Positions 37,552-46,038 are shown, counted from the first letter of the stretch. The stretch is 64,000 nt of DNA from Pseudomonas sp. TH43 (GCF_016650635.1 NZ_JAEKFI010000003.1:1054001-1118000); one strand, 5' to 3'. Program-made: numbers and translations. The notes: a model not told the origin generated them from the letters alone.

Positions 37552-37641
37552 AAATCAAAAGATCGCAGCCTTCGGCAGCTCCTTCAGGGTTGATACCACT
37601 TCCCGATGTAGGAGCTGCCGCAGGCTGCGATCTTTTGATTT
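37552..37641. repeat. Inverted REP pair (GATCGCAGCCTGCGG type)
   Basis: AAATCAAAAGATCGCAGCCT and its reverse complement flank a loop of about 28 bases, between the L,D-transpeptidase gene and the nag operon. Confidence 0.88.
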
Positions 37642-37655
37642 AAACAGCCCACCTT

Positions 37656-37676
37656 TAATACCACTTCAAACCACAC
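37656..37676 (-). promoter_or_regulatory. Candidate upstream operator for the nag repressor
   Basis: On the minus strand this reads TGTGGTTTGAAGTGGTATTA, an imperfect copy of the direct-repeat box at 37729-37746, in opposite orientation and about 70 bases upstream. Confidence 0.5.
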
Positions 37677-37722
37677 CCACTAGAAGCCGCTATTTCATTA
37701 GGCTAAAGGCCAATTACCTGCG

Positions 37723-37751
37723 TTGACATGGTATTCAAGTGGTATTAATTT
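37723..37751 (+). promoter_or_regulatory. nag operon promoter with a direct-repeat operator in the spacer
   Basis: A perfect -35 TTGACA (37723-37728) and TAATTT (37746-37751) are 17 bases apart. The spacer and its edge carry TGGTATT-CAAG-TGGTATT (37729-37746), a perfect direct repeat of the form I recall for NagQ boxes in xanthomonads. A repressor bound here would block RNA polymerase. Confidence 0.68.
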
Positions 37752-37804
37752 CCGCCCCACAAGCGAGCCACAACAATCCTATACTCGCGCCGGAAATAAC
37801 CGCC

Positions 37805-38536
37805 ATGCACGATCTCCAGACCCTACGCCCCAACGACTCCCAGCCGACGCCGCTGTACCTGCAATTGGCGCGCAATCTGGAAGCGGCGATTCATGCCGGG
37901 CAGTGGAAATCCGAGCAGGCGATGCCTTCGGAGCGCAATCTCAGCGAACAGTTGGGCATCTCCCGCGTGACCGCGCGCAAAGCGCTGGAAGTTCTGCTCG
38001 ACCAAGGTCTGATCCGTCGCTTGCAAGGTTCCGGCACCTTCATCACTCCACGTTTGGAACAACCGTTGTCGCGCCTGTCGGGCTTCAGCGAAATGCTCCG
38101 CCTCAAGGGTTTCGTGCCCAGCTCGCAGTGGCTGGAGCGGGAAATCACCCTGCCGACCCACGAAGAACTGATACGCCTGAGCCTGTCGCCAAACGACAAG
38201 GTCGCGCGCATGAAACGCCTGCGCAAAGCCGACGACACCGTGATGGCCATCGAGATGAGCACCCTGCCCGCTTCGATCATGCCGAAGCCGCAATTGGTCG
38301 GCGATTCGCTCTACGAATACCTCGACGGCATCGGCAAACCGATCGTTCGCGCCTTGCAGCACATTCAGGCGATCAACGCCTCGGACGAATTCGCCGCGCT
38401 GGTCGGCATCGCCCCCGGTACCGCCATGCTGCTGATGACTCGGGTCGGCTACCTGGAAGACAACACGCCGATCGAAGTCACCGACACCTATTGCCGCAAC
38501 GACTACTACGACTTTGTTGCAGAGCTGCGTAGATAA
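37805..38536 (+). CDS. GntR/HutC-family transcriptional repressor of the nag operon
   Basis: 243 residues. N-terminal winged helix (about 18-80: PLYLQLARNLEAAIHAGQW, PSERNLSEQLGISRVTARKA, LIRRLQGSGTFI) and C-terminal UTRA effector domain (about 95-235, ending VTDTYCRNDYYDFVAELRR). HutC-type regulators of GlcNAc genes (NagR, NagQ, DasR) usually sense GlcNAc-6-P or GlcN-6-P. It is the first gene of the operon, 48 bases before nagA, with a candidate operator in its promoter, so it likely represses itself and the whole operon. Whether the orthologous name is NagR or NagQ cannot be settled here. Confidence 0.88.
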   Translation: MHDLQTLRPNDSQPTPLYLQLARNLEAAIHAGQWKSEQAMPSERNLSEQLGISRVTARKALEVLLDQGLIRRLQGSGTFITPRLEQPLSRLSGFSEMLRLKGFVPSSQWLEREITLPTHEELIRLSLSPNDKVARMKRLRKADDTVMAIEMSTLPASIMPKPQLVGDSLYEYLDGIGKPIVRALQHIQAINASDEFAALVGIAPGTAMLLMTRVGYLEDNTPIEVTDTYCRNDYYDFVAELRR

Positions 38537-38584
38537 AGAGCTGCGTCGTTAATCCGGCGAAGCCGTCAAACAGCGAGAACCGAA

Positions 38585-39691
38585 ATGTCTGAAGACAACA
38601 TCCTCACCGCCAGCGGCTGGGTTCGCGGCCGGCTGATTCACGAACACGGCAAAGTCGTGTCGATCGAAGGCGTGCCGTGCGATCCGGCAACCAATGACCT
38701 GCCGTATTTGCTGCCCGGTTTCATCGACCTGCACGTCCACGGCGGTGGCGGCAAAGACATCATGGAAGGCGCCAGCGCTTTCGAAACCATCACCAAAACC
38801 CACGTGCGCTTCGGCACCACCTCGCTGCTGGTCACCACCATGACCGCGCCGAGTGCCGAGATTTCAAGTGTGCTCAAGGAAGTCGGCGAGTTCTGTGAGC
38901 AGCGCCCGAAAGGCGCCGCCCGAGTGCTTGGCGTGCACCTCGAAGGCCCGTACATCAATCCCGGCAAACTCGGCGCACAACCGAATTTCGCCCACACCGC
39001 GTTAATGGCCGAAGTCGAAGAATATCTGGCACTGGCGCCGATCCGGGTGATCACCATCGCCCCGGAAATCGCCGGCCATGACGCATTGATTCGTGAACTG
39101 AGCAGCCGTGGCGTGCGCATGCAGATCGGTCACACCCTCGGCAGTTACGAGGAAGGCGTCGCCGCACTCGACGCCGGCGCCACCAGTTTCACTCACTTGT
39201 ACAACGCCATGAGCCCGCTGCATCACCGTGAGCCGGGCATCGTTGGCGCAGCACTGGCCCACGCCAAGTTCGCCGAGCTGATCCCGGACTTGCTGCACGT
39301 GCACCCCGGCGCGATCCGAGTGGCCCTGCGCTCGATCCCGTGCCTGTATTGCGTCACCGATTCGACCGCCGCCGCCGGCATGCCCGACGGTGAATACAAG
39401 CTCGGCAGCCACACCGTGACCAAATGTTTGGGCGGCGTGCGCCTGCCGGACGGCACGCTGGCCGGCAGCACCCTGACCATGGATCAGGCGCTGCGCAACC
39501 TGGTGAAGATCGGTCTGCCGATCGCCGAAGCCTCGCAACGTCTTTCGCAATTCCCCGCCGATTACCTCGGCATCACCGAACGCGGGCGCCTTGCACCAGG
39601 CGCCTGGGCCGACTGCGTGCGGCTGGATCGCTCACTCACACTGACCGCCGTCATGGTCGAAGGAGAAGACATTGACTTCAAAAATGCTTGA
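38585..39691 (+). CDS. nagA: N-acetylglucosamine-6-phosphate deacetylase
   Basis: Metal-dependent amidohydrolase turning GlcNAc-6-P into GlcN-6-P and acetate. 368 residues. Metal ligands in PGFIDLHVHGGGGKDIMEG include His50 and His52; then GVHLEGPYINPGKLGAQ (Glu ligand), QIGHTLGSYEEG (His), and TSFTHLYNAMSPLHHREPG. The catalytic Asp lies in YCVTDSTAAAG. It overlaps the next gene by 20 bases. The product feeds the SIS-domain deaminase. Confidence 0.95.
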   Translation: MSEDNILTASGWVRGRLIHEHGKVVSIEGVPCDPATNDLPYLLPGFIDLHVHGGGGKDIMEGASAFETITKTHVRFGTTSLLVTTMTAPSAEISSVLKEVGEFCEQRPKGAARVLGVHLEGPYINPGKLGAQPNFAHTALMAEVEEYLALAPIRVITIAPEIAGHDALIRELSSRGVRMQIGHTLGSYEEGVAALDAGATSFTHLYNAMSPLHHREPGIVGAALAHAKFAELIPDLLHVHPGAIRVALRSIPCLYCVTDSTAAAGMPDGEYKLGSHTVTKCLGGVRLPDGTLAGSTLTMDQALRNLVKIGLPIAEASQRLSQFPADYLGITERGRLAPGAWADCVRLDRSLTLTAVMVEGEDIDFKNA

Positions 39692-40694
39692 AGAGGCGCT
39701 GTCCTCGTTCGAGGCCGTGCAAGCCCAACTGCAACAGCTTGACCCGCAACTGATCGAGATCGCCGGGCGCCTGCGCCGTCAGCCGCCGCAAGTGGCGATG
39801 ACCGTCGCGCGCGGCAGCTCCGACCATGCGGCGAGCTACTTCGCCTACCTGACCATGCAGCAATTGGGTGTGCCGGTGGCGTCGTTGCCGATGTCGGTGG
39901 TGACCATGCAGCAGGCGCCGTTGAAGGTCAGCGGTCAGGTGGCGTTTGCGTTCTCGCAATCAGGTCAGAGCCCGGATCTGGTCAACAGCCTGCGTCTGTT
40001 GCGCAAACGCGGCGCGTTGAGCGTGTCGATGGTCAACGCCGCCGATTCGCCGCTGGAAGCGGCGTGTGAATTCAGCGTGCCGCTGCTCGCCGGTACTGAA
40101 AGCAGCGTCGCTGCGACCAAGAGTTTTATCGCCACCCTCAGCGCCAGCGCCCGTTTGATCGCGCACTGGAAAGAAGACAGCGAATTGCTGGAGGCGCACA
40201 ACGCCCTTCCTGAAGGCCTGCGTGAAGCGGCCAAACAGGACTGGAGCGCGGCCATCGAAGCGCTGCGCGATTGTGAACGTTTGATGGTGATCGGCCGTGG
40301 CGCCGGTTTTGCCATCGCTCAGGAAGCGGCGCTGAAATTCAAGGAAACCTCGGCGATTCAGGCCGAAGCGTTCAGCAGCGCAGAGGTCCGTCACGGTCCG
40401 ATGGCGCTGATCGACGAGCACTACCCGCTGCTGGTCTTCGCACCACGCGGTGCCGAGCAGGCGGGCCTGTTGAGCCTGGCAGCGGAAATGCGTCAGCGCG
40501 GCGCCCGCGTATTGCTGGCTGCACCGGACGATGTCAGCGAACGCGACCTGACCCTGAGCCGTGCGGAACACCCGGCGCTCGACCCGATTCTGGCGATTCA
40601 GAGTTTCTACGTGATGGCCGCAGGTCTAGCCGTGGCCCGTGGCATGGACCCGGACCAGCCACGCCACCTGAGCAAAGTGACCCGAACGCACTGA
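39672..40694 (+). CDS. SIS-domain glucosamine-6-phosphate deaminase (NagB-II/AgaS type)
   Basis: Converts GlcN-6-P to fructose-6-P and ammonia. 340 residues with two SIS domains: VARGSSDHAASYFAYLTMQ near 45, FAFSQSGQSPDLVNSLRLL near 95, and GRGAGFAIAQEAALKFKET near 218. It resembles the isomerase half of GlmS and NagB-II rather than classical NagB. The start is TTG at 39672, with AAGGAG seven bases before it, inside nagA; the ATG at 39684 has no close ribosome-binding site. In this operon it takes the place of nagB. Confidence 0.9.
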   Translation: MTSKMLEEALSSFEAVQAQLQQLDPQLIEIAGRLRRQPPQVAMTVARGSSDHAASYFAYLTMQQLGVPVASLPMSVVTMQQAPLKVSGQVAFAFSQSGQSPDLVNSLRLLRKRGALSVSMVNAADSPLEAACEFSVPLLAGTESSVAATKSFIATLSASARLIAHWKEDSELLEAHNALPEGLREAAKQDWSAAIEALRDCERLMVIGRGAGFAIAQEAALKFKETSAIQAEAFSSAEVRHGPMALIDEHYPLLVFAPRGAEQAGLLSLAAEMRQRGARVLLAAPDDVSERDLTLSRAEHPALDPILAIQSFYVMAAGLAVARGMDPDQPRHLSKVTRTH

Positions 40695-40720
40695 CACCCG
40701 TTGATCGATGAAAAACCGCT

Positions 40721-40788
40721 CGGCGGACACAAAAACCGCTGATTGACGCACGACCCTGTCGGCGGACGCAAACCGCTGATTGATGCAC
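40721..40788. repeat. Two tandem copies of a 39-base unit
   Basis: CGGCGGACACAAAAACCGCT followed by GATTGACGCA at 40721 is repeated as CGGCGGACGCAAACCGCTGA then TTGATGCAC at 40760. It lies between the deaminase and PTS genes, with no open frame and no strong hairpin. Confidence 0.65.
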
Positions 40789-40793
40789 ACCCG

Positions 40794-40880
40794 CTGTAGG
40801 AGCTGCCGCAGGCTGCGATCTTTTGATTTTGATTCACAAAAACAAGATCAAAAGATCGCAGCCTGCGACAGCTCCTGCAG
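40794..40880. repeat. Inverted REP pair (GATCGCAGCCTGCGG type)
   Basis: CTGTAGGAGCTGCCGCAGGC and the near reverse complement GCCTGCGACAGCTCCTGCAG flank a 30-base loop, inside the nag operon between the deaminase and PTS genes. Confidence 0.88.
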
Positions 40881-40918
40881 AGGACATCGAACCGAGATTT
40901 AACCGATGAGACCGAGCC

Positions 40919-43432
40919 ATGCACAACAACAATAAAGAGCTGACCCTCAGCGCCCCGCTCAGCGGCCCGGTGCTCACGCTCGCCAAAGTCCCGGACGCGG
41001 TGTTCGCTAGTGGCGCGATGGGCGACGGCATTGCCATCGATCCCATCAACGATACGCTGTACTCGCCGTGCGCCGGGGTGATCATTCACGTCGCGCGCAC
41101 CGGCCACGCCCTTACCGTGCGTGCCGACAACGGTGCGGAAATCCTCCTGCACCTGGGCCTCGACACCGTTGAACTGAACGGCGAGGGCTTCTCGATGCTG
41201 GTCAAGGAAGGCACGCGAGTCAGCAAGGGTCAGCCGCTTTTGCGCTACGACCTGGACAAGGTCGGGCGCCAATGCAAAAGCCTGGTCAGCCTGCTGATCC
41301 TGACCAACAGCCAGGATTTTCAGGTACGGCCGATCACGCTCAAAGCGGTGAAGGTGGGCGAGCCGTTGCTGCACATTGTGGCGCGCAACAGTTCGGCGCT
41401 GGATGCGGAAGAAGTCGACGGGCCAGAGGTTCACGGTCATGTCTTGGTGGCTCATCGCGGCGGTTTGCATGCGCGCCCTGCCGCGTTGATTCGTCAGACC
41501 GCGCAAGGTTTCAAGAGTCGGTCGCGACTGCATTTCGCCGGCAAATCGGCGCCTTGCAACAGCCTGATCGGTTTGATGGGGCTGGCAGTTGGCGAGCAGG
41601 ATGAAGTGCAGGTCAGCAGTCAGGGGCCGGACGCCGAAGCCGCGCTGCAAGCCTTGCTCACGGCATTGGCGACTGCCTTGCCGGATGACCATCACGCTGC
41701 CGCACCGGTAAGTGTTGCGCCTCTTGAACGCGCGTCCGAGGCTGGCGTTTTGCACGGCGTTTGCGCCGCGCCGGGACTGGTCGGGGGGCCGCTGTTCCGC
41801 TTGAACGCGATCAGTTTGCCAGTGGACGCAGGTGATCATGACCCGGCACAGCAACTGCAAAACCTCGACACCGCACTGAATCAGGTTCGCTGCGAAATCG
41901 ACAGCACCCTTACCCAGGCCAAGAAGCACAAGAATGCCGACGAAGAAGCGATTTTCGCCGCGCATCTGGCCTTGCTGGAAGACCCGGCCCTGCTCGACGC
42001 TGCGCAACAGTCCATCGATCAAGGCACTGCGGCAACGCACGCGTGGAGCCAGTCCATCGATGTGCAATGCGAGATGCTGCAACACACCGGCAGCGCGCTG
42101 CTGGCCGAACGCGCCAACGATTTGCGCGATCTCAAACAACGCGTACTGCGCGCGCTACTGGGTGAGGCGTGGCACTACGACGTGCCGGCCGGCGCCATCG
42201 TCGCGGCGCATGAACTGACGCCTTCGGATCTGCTGCAACTCAGCGCTCAAGGTGTCGCCGGGTTGTGCATGGCCGAGGGCGGCGCGACTTCGCACGTGGC
42301 GATTCTGGCGCGGGGCAAGGGTCTGCCGTGCATGGTTGCCTTGGGCAAGGATTTGCTCGATCAGGCGCAAGGCCAAGCGGTGGTGCTCGATGCCGACGGC
42401 GGCCGTCTCGAACTGATGCCGAATGGCGAACGTCTGGCCGAAGTTGAACAAACGCAAATCGACCGCCAACAACGTCGCGATGCACAACAAGCCAAAGCGC
42501 ATTTACCAGCAGAAACGCGAAATGGCGTGGCCATAGAAGTCGTCGCCAATGTCGCCTCCAGCCATGAGGCAGCTGACGCATTCGCCAACGGCGCCGATGG
42601 TGTCGGCCTGTTGCGCACCGAGTTCCTCTTCGTTGATCGCCAGACCGCACCGGACGTCGAAGAACAACGCAACGCTTACCAAGCCGTGATTGATGCCATG
42701 GGCGACAAGTCGGTCATCATCCGCACCATCGACGTCGGCGGCGACAAGCAACTCGACTATCTGCCACTGCCGGCCGAGGCCAATCCGGTACTCGGTCTGC
42801 GCGGCATTCGTCTGGCCCAGGCGCGTCCGGAAATCCTCGACCAGCAACTGCGTGCGCTGCTGCAAGTCAGCCCATTGCAGCGTTGCCGGATCCTGTTGCC
42901 GATGGTCACCGAAGTCGATGAACTACTGCACATTCGCCAACGCGTCGACGCCTTGTGCATCGAACTGGGCGTGAGCCAGCGCCCGGAAATCGGCGTGATG
43001 ATCGAAGTCCCCGCCGCCGCGCTGCAAGCCGAGCAACTGGCCGAGCACGCAGACTTCCTCTCGATCGGCACCAACGATTTGTCGCAATACACCTTGGCCA
43101 TGGATCGCGATCACGCCGGTTTAGCCGCCCGCGTCGACGCCCTGCACCCGGCGCTGCTGCGATTGATCGCCATGACCTGCGAAGGCGCGGCCGTGCACAA
43201 ACGTTGGGTCGGCGTCTGCGGCGCCCTCGCCTCCGATCCGTTGGCGACGCCAGTGCTGATCGGCCTCGGCGTGACTGAACTGTCGGTGAGCCCGGTGCAG
43301 ATTGGTGAAATCAAGGATCGCGTGCGCCAGTTGCACGAAGCCGAATGCCAACGCCTCGCTCGCGACCTGCTCAAACTGAGCAGCGCCGCGGCGGTACGTC
43401 ACGCCTGTCACCAACATTGGCCTCTGCGCTAA
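40919..43432 (+). CDS. nagF: Multiphosphoryl transfer protein: EIIA(Glc-type)-HPr-Enzyme I fusion for GlcNAc PTS
   Basis: 837 residues carrying three PTS functions in one chain. EIIA (about 1-150) has His63 and the phosphoryl site His78 in ILLHLGLDTVEL. HPr (about 172-255) has His184 in GGLHARPAAL. Enzyme I (about 275-830) has His459 in AEGGATSHVAILARG and the PEP-binding C-terminal barrel with LRTEFLFVDR and SIGTNDLSQYTLAMDRDH. Phosphate passes from PEP through EI, HPr and EIIA to the NagE EIIB. This fusion is typical of Pseudomonas GlcNAc systems. It is upstream of nagE by 23 bases. Confidence 0.94.
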   Translation: MHNNNKELTLSAPLSGPVLTLAKVPDAVFASGAMGDGIAIDPINDTLYSPCAGVIIHVARTGHALTVRADNGAEILLHLGLDTVELNGEGFSMLVKEGTRVSKGQPLLRYDLDKVGRQCKSLVSLLILTNSQDFQVRPITLKAVKVGEPLLHIVARNSSALDAEEVDGPEVHGHVLVAHRGGLHARPAALIRQTAQGFKSRSRLHFAGKSAPCNSLIGLMGLAVGEQDEVQVSSQGPDAEAALQALLTALATALPDDHHAAAPVSVAPLERASEAGVLHGVCAAPGLVGGPLFRLNAISLPVDAGDHDPAQQLQNLDTALNQVRCEIDSTLTQAKKHKNADEEAIFAAHLALLEDPALLDAAQQSIDQGTAATHAWSQSIDVQCEMLQHTGSALLAERANDLRDLKQRVLRALLGEAWHYDVPAGAIVAAHELTPSDLLQLSAQGVAGLCMAEGGATSHVAILARGKGLPCMVALGKDLLDQAQGQAVVLDADGGRLELMPNGERLAEVEQTQIDRQQRRDAQQAKAHLPAETRNGVAIEVVANVASSHEAADAFANGADGVGLLRTEFLFVDRQTAPDVEEQRNAYQAVIDAMGDKSVIIRTIDVGGDKQLDYLPLPAEANPVLGLRGIRLAQARPEILDQQLRALLQVSPLQRCRILLPMVTEVDELLHIRQRVDALCIELGVSQRPEIGVMIEVPAAALQAEQLAEHADFLSIGTNDLSQYTLAMDRDHAGLAARVDALHPALLRLIAMTCEGAAVHKRWVGVCGALASDPLATPVLIGLGVTELSVSPVQIGEIKDRVRQLHEAECQRLARDLLKLSSAAAVRHACHQHWPLR

Positions 43433-43455
43433 CAAAAACAAAAAGGACAAACGCC

Positions 43456-45168
43456 ATGTACCAACTCTTTATCGAAGGCCTGCAACGCCTCGGCCGTGCG
43501 CTGATGCTACCGATCGCGATCCTGCCGATCGCCGGCCTGCTGCTGCGTCTGGGCGATACCGACCTGCTGAACATCGCGATTATCCACGATGCCGGCCAAG
43601 TGATCTTCGCCAACCTGGCAATGATCTTCGCCATCGGCATCGCCGTCGGTTTCGCCAAAGACAACAACGGCACCGCAGGGCTGGCCGGGGTAATCGGTTA
43701 CCTGGTGATGATTTCCACGTTGAAGGTGCTCGATGCGAGCATCAACATGGGCATGCTCGCAGGGATCGTCAGTGGCCTGATGGCGGGCGCGCTGTACAAC
43801 CGCTTCAAGGACATCAAGTTGCCGGAGTACCTGGCGTTCTTCGGCGGCCGACGGTTCGTGCCGATTGTCACCGGGTTCGCGGCGGTCGGTCTGGGCGTGG
43901 TGTTCGGCTACATCTGGCCGCCGATCCAGCACGGCATCAACAGCTTCGGCGCTCTGATGATGGAAAGCGGCAGCCTCGGCGCCTTCGTCTTCGGCGTATT
44001 CAATCGCCTGCTGATCGTCACCGGCCTGCACCACATCCTCAACAACATGGCGTGGTTTGTCTTTGGCAATTTCACCGACCCAACCACCGGGGCTCTGGTG
44101 ACTGGCGATTTGTCGCGCTACTTCGCTGGCGACCCAAAGGGCGGCCAGTTCATGACCGGCATGTTCCCGATGATGATCTTCGGTCTGCCGGCGGCGTGTT
44201 TGGCGATGTACCGCAATGCTCTGCCGGAACGGCGCAAGGTCATGGGCGGGATTTTTCTGTCGATGGCCCTGACCTCGTTTTTGACCGGGGTGACCGAGCC
44301 GATCGAATTCGCCTTTATGTTTCTGGCGCCGCTGTTGTACCTGCTGCATGCGCTGCTGACCGGGTTGTCGATGGCGATTACCAATGCGTTGAACATCCAT
44401 TTGGGATTCACGTTCTCTGGTGGTTTTATCGACATGATTCTCGGCTGGGGCAAGTCCACCAATGGTTGGCTGGTGATTCCGGTGGGTCTCGCCTATGCGG
44501 TGATCTACTATTTCGTGTTTGATTTCTGCATTCGTCGTTTCAATCTGAAGACGCCGGGGCGTGAGGATGTGGCTGTTAGTGAAAAAGCCGTACTGACCGA
44601 AAATGAACGTGCCAGCGCTTACATCAAGGCACTCGGCGGCGCGGAAAATCTGCTGACGGTGGGCGCTTGCACTACGCGTCTGCGACTGGAGATGGTCGAT
44701 CGCAACAAGGCGTCGGATGCGGATCTGAAGGCGCTGGGCGCGATGGCGGTTGTGCGTCCGGGTAAAGGTGGCAGTTTGCAGGTGGTTGTCGGGCCGATGG
44801 CGGACAGCATTGCAGATGAGATTCGTCTGGCGATGCCTGCGTTGGGGCGTGCTGTTCTGGTTGAAACCGCTGTTGTTGATGAGCCGAAAGTTGTGGCCGT
44901 TGCCGTTTCCGAGGCGCAGCAATGGCTGAACGCGTTGGGCGGCGGTGACAATGTGCTGCAACTGGATTGCATTGCGATGACGCGGATTCGCCTGCAATTG
45001 GCGGATGGCAAGGCGTTGTCCGAGGCGCAGTTGAAGGATCTGGGTTGTCACGGTGTCAGCCAGTTGGATGGCGGGGTCTGGCATTTGCTGGTGGGGGATA
45101 AGGCCGCGAGTTTGAGTGGTGCGATTGATGCTCTGGTCAATCGCAACGAGGTCAGCGCCAAAGTCTGA
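43456..45168 (+). CDS. nagE: PTS N-acetylglucosamine transporter EIIBC
   Basis: 570 residues. The EIIC membrane domain (about 1-375: LQRLGRALMLPIAILPIAGL, GLHHILNNMAWFVFG, TGVTEPIEFAFMFLAPLLY) imports and phosphorylates GlcNAc. A first EIIB domain at about 390-465 has the phosphorylated Cys in GACTTRLRLEM. A second EIIB-like domain at about 490-565 has the same frame (WLNALGGGDNVLQLDCIAMT then RIRLQL), but Ala stands at the phosphoryl-Cys position. There is no EIIA domain, which NagF supplies. AAAAGGACAAACGCC precedes the ATG at 43456. It ends the operon; REP elements follow. Confidence 0.93.
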   Translation: MYQLFIEGLQRLGRALMLPIAILPIAGLLLRLGDTDLLNIAIIHDAGQVIFANLAMIFAIGIAVGFAKDNNGTAGLAGVIGYLVMISTLKVLDASINMGMLAGIVSGLMAGALYNRFKDIKLPEYLAFFGGRRFVPIVTGFAAVGLGVVFGYIWPPIQHGINSFGALMMESGSLGAFVFGVFNRLLIVTGLHHILNNMAWFVFGNFTDPTTGALVTGDLSRYFAGDPKGGQFMTGMFPMMIFGLPAACLAMYRNALPERRKVMGGIFLSMALTSFLTGVTEPIEFAFMFLAPLLYLLHALLTGLSMAITNALNIHLGFTFSGGFIDMILGWGKSTNGWLVIPVGLAYAVIYYFVFDFCIRRFNLKTPGREDVAVSEKAVLTENERASAYIKALGGAENLLTVGACTTRLRLEMVDRNKASDADLKALGAMAVVRPGKGGSLQVVVGPMADSIADEIRLAMPALGRAVLVETAVVDEPKVVAVAVSEAQQWLNALGGGDNVLQLDCIAMTRIRLQLADGKALSEAQLKDLGCHGVSQLDGGVWHLLVGDKAASLSGAIDALVNRNEVSAKV

Positions 45169-45184
45169 CCCCACACATCACCCA

Positions 45185-45286
45185 TGTAGGAACTGCCGCA
45201 GGCTGCGATCTTTTGACTCTGTTTTTTGACAGCCAGAAGCAAGATCAAAAGATCGCAGCCTCGTTGCACTCGACAGCTCCTACAGG
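45185..45286. repeat. Inverted REP pair (GATCGCAGCCTGCGG type), interrupted arm
   Basis: TGTAGGAACTGCCGCAGGCT and AGATCAAAAGATCGCAGCCT face each other. The right arm is interrupted by TCGTTGCACTCGAC before ending in AGCTCCTACAG. Confidence 0.78.
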
Positions 45287-45319
45287 GAAGCTATCTATCC
45301 GAAGAATCAGGTCGGCCAT

Positions 45320-45540
45320 CAGGCCACCATCGCTGGCAAGCCAGGCTCCCACAGGGATTGAGTACATCTGCGGGTGATTGGTTGCTGTGAGGTTGTTATC
45401 GCGAGCAGGCTCACTCCTACAGTTGGAATGAGTACACCCGCAAGAAACAGGTCGGCTATCAGGCCGCCTTCGCGAGCAAGCTCAGCTCCTACGACAGCAA
45501 GATCAAAAGATCGCAGCCTGCGGCAGCCCCTACAAGGGCA
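45320..45540. repeat. Cluster of single REP arms
   Basis: Four arms in mixed families, none paired: CATCGCTGGCAAGCCAGGCTCC near 45328, ATCGCGAGCAGGCTCACTCC near 45400, TTCGCGAGCAAGCTCAGCTCC near 45470, and GATCAAAAGATCGCAGCCTG near 45503. They suggest repeated insertion and decay. Confidence 0.65.
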
Positions 45541-45574
45541 AAAGCCAAACACCCCGTGCTCCTCACCACTCAAC

Positions 45575-45900
45575 AGAATGAGCGTTAGCTCGGCTGCAGC
45601 TCTTGATCTTGATCCACCAGCCCCGTCGGCAGGCTGAGTGGAGGGATTCATCCGGGGGTGGGAGCGCAGCGACCGTTTGGCGCAGCCAAACACAGCGAGA
45701 GGAGGTGCAGCGAAGCAAACCGTAGGCGATGCGCCCGGATGGATACCGGAGCGAAGGAACCCCGAGCCTTAGCGAGTGGGCCGAACGTTGGGGCACAGAC
45801 CTTTGCTTCCTTTGGGGCGTTTGCCAAAGGGAGTCGGCCGTCAGGGCGAAACCATAAGCAGCCATTACCGCAGAAATGGATATGTACTCGGTCAGAAAGA
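45575..45900. repeat. Long repeat-like element of unknown nature
   Basis: A continuous block starting near CTCTTGATCTTGATCCACCA and ending near GGATATGTACTCGGTCAG. It is rich in spaced motifs GCGCAGCGACC, GCGCAGCCAAAC, ACAGCGAGAGG and GTGCAGCGAAGC, and includes TTGGCGCAGCCAA. I recall closely similar blocks elsewhere in P. fluorescens-group intergenic DNA, but cannot verify this here. Frames within it on both strands (about 100-150 codons) have no protein-like features. Origin and function unknown. Confidence 0.5.
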
Positions 45901-45985
45901 AATCCATCGTCTGAACGGGCGCCATCGCTGGCAAGCCAGCTCCCACAGTGGAATGAGGTCGCCCGAAAAAATCGCAGGCAACAAA

Positions 45986-46017
45986 AAACCCGCAGACAAT
46001 CACTCATCTGCGGGTTT
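45986..46017 (-). terminator. Intrinsic terminator of the purL-NIF3 unit
   Basis: TCTGCGGGTTT (46007-46017) and AAACCCGCAGA (45986-45996) form an eleven-base-pair stem. On the minus strand a T-rich stretch follows. Confidence 0.88.
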
Positions 46018-46038
46018 CCTGTTTCAGCAGCAAAAAGA

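Larger units (their letters stand above)
37475..37804. other. Regulatory region upstream of the nag operon
   Basis: About 330 bases holding one REP pair, an inverted candidate operator at 37656-37676, and the promoter with an embedded operator at 37723-37751. The REP loop also contains GATACCACTTCCC, a half-site-like match to the operator. Confidence 0.65.
45169..46038. other. Gene-free repeat region downstream of nagE
   Basis: About 870 bases. From left to right: an inverted REP pair (45185-45286), at least four single or decayed REP arms of two families (about 45320-45540), a structured repeat-like element (about 45575-45900), another single REP arm (45925-45950) and a terminator (45986-46017). 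Open frames on both strands here look spurious. Confidence 0.75.

Noticed and set aside
45563..46003. Frames of about 140-230 codons across the repeat region after nagE
   Set aside because: They run through REP arms and the long repeat-like block; no protein-like composition or start signals.
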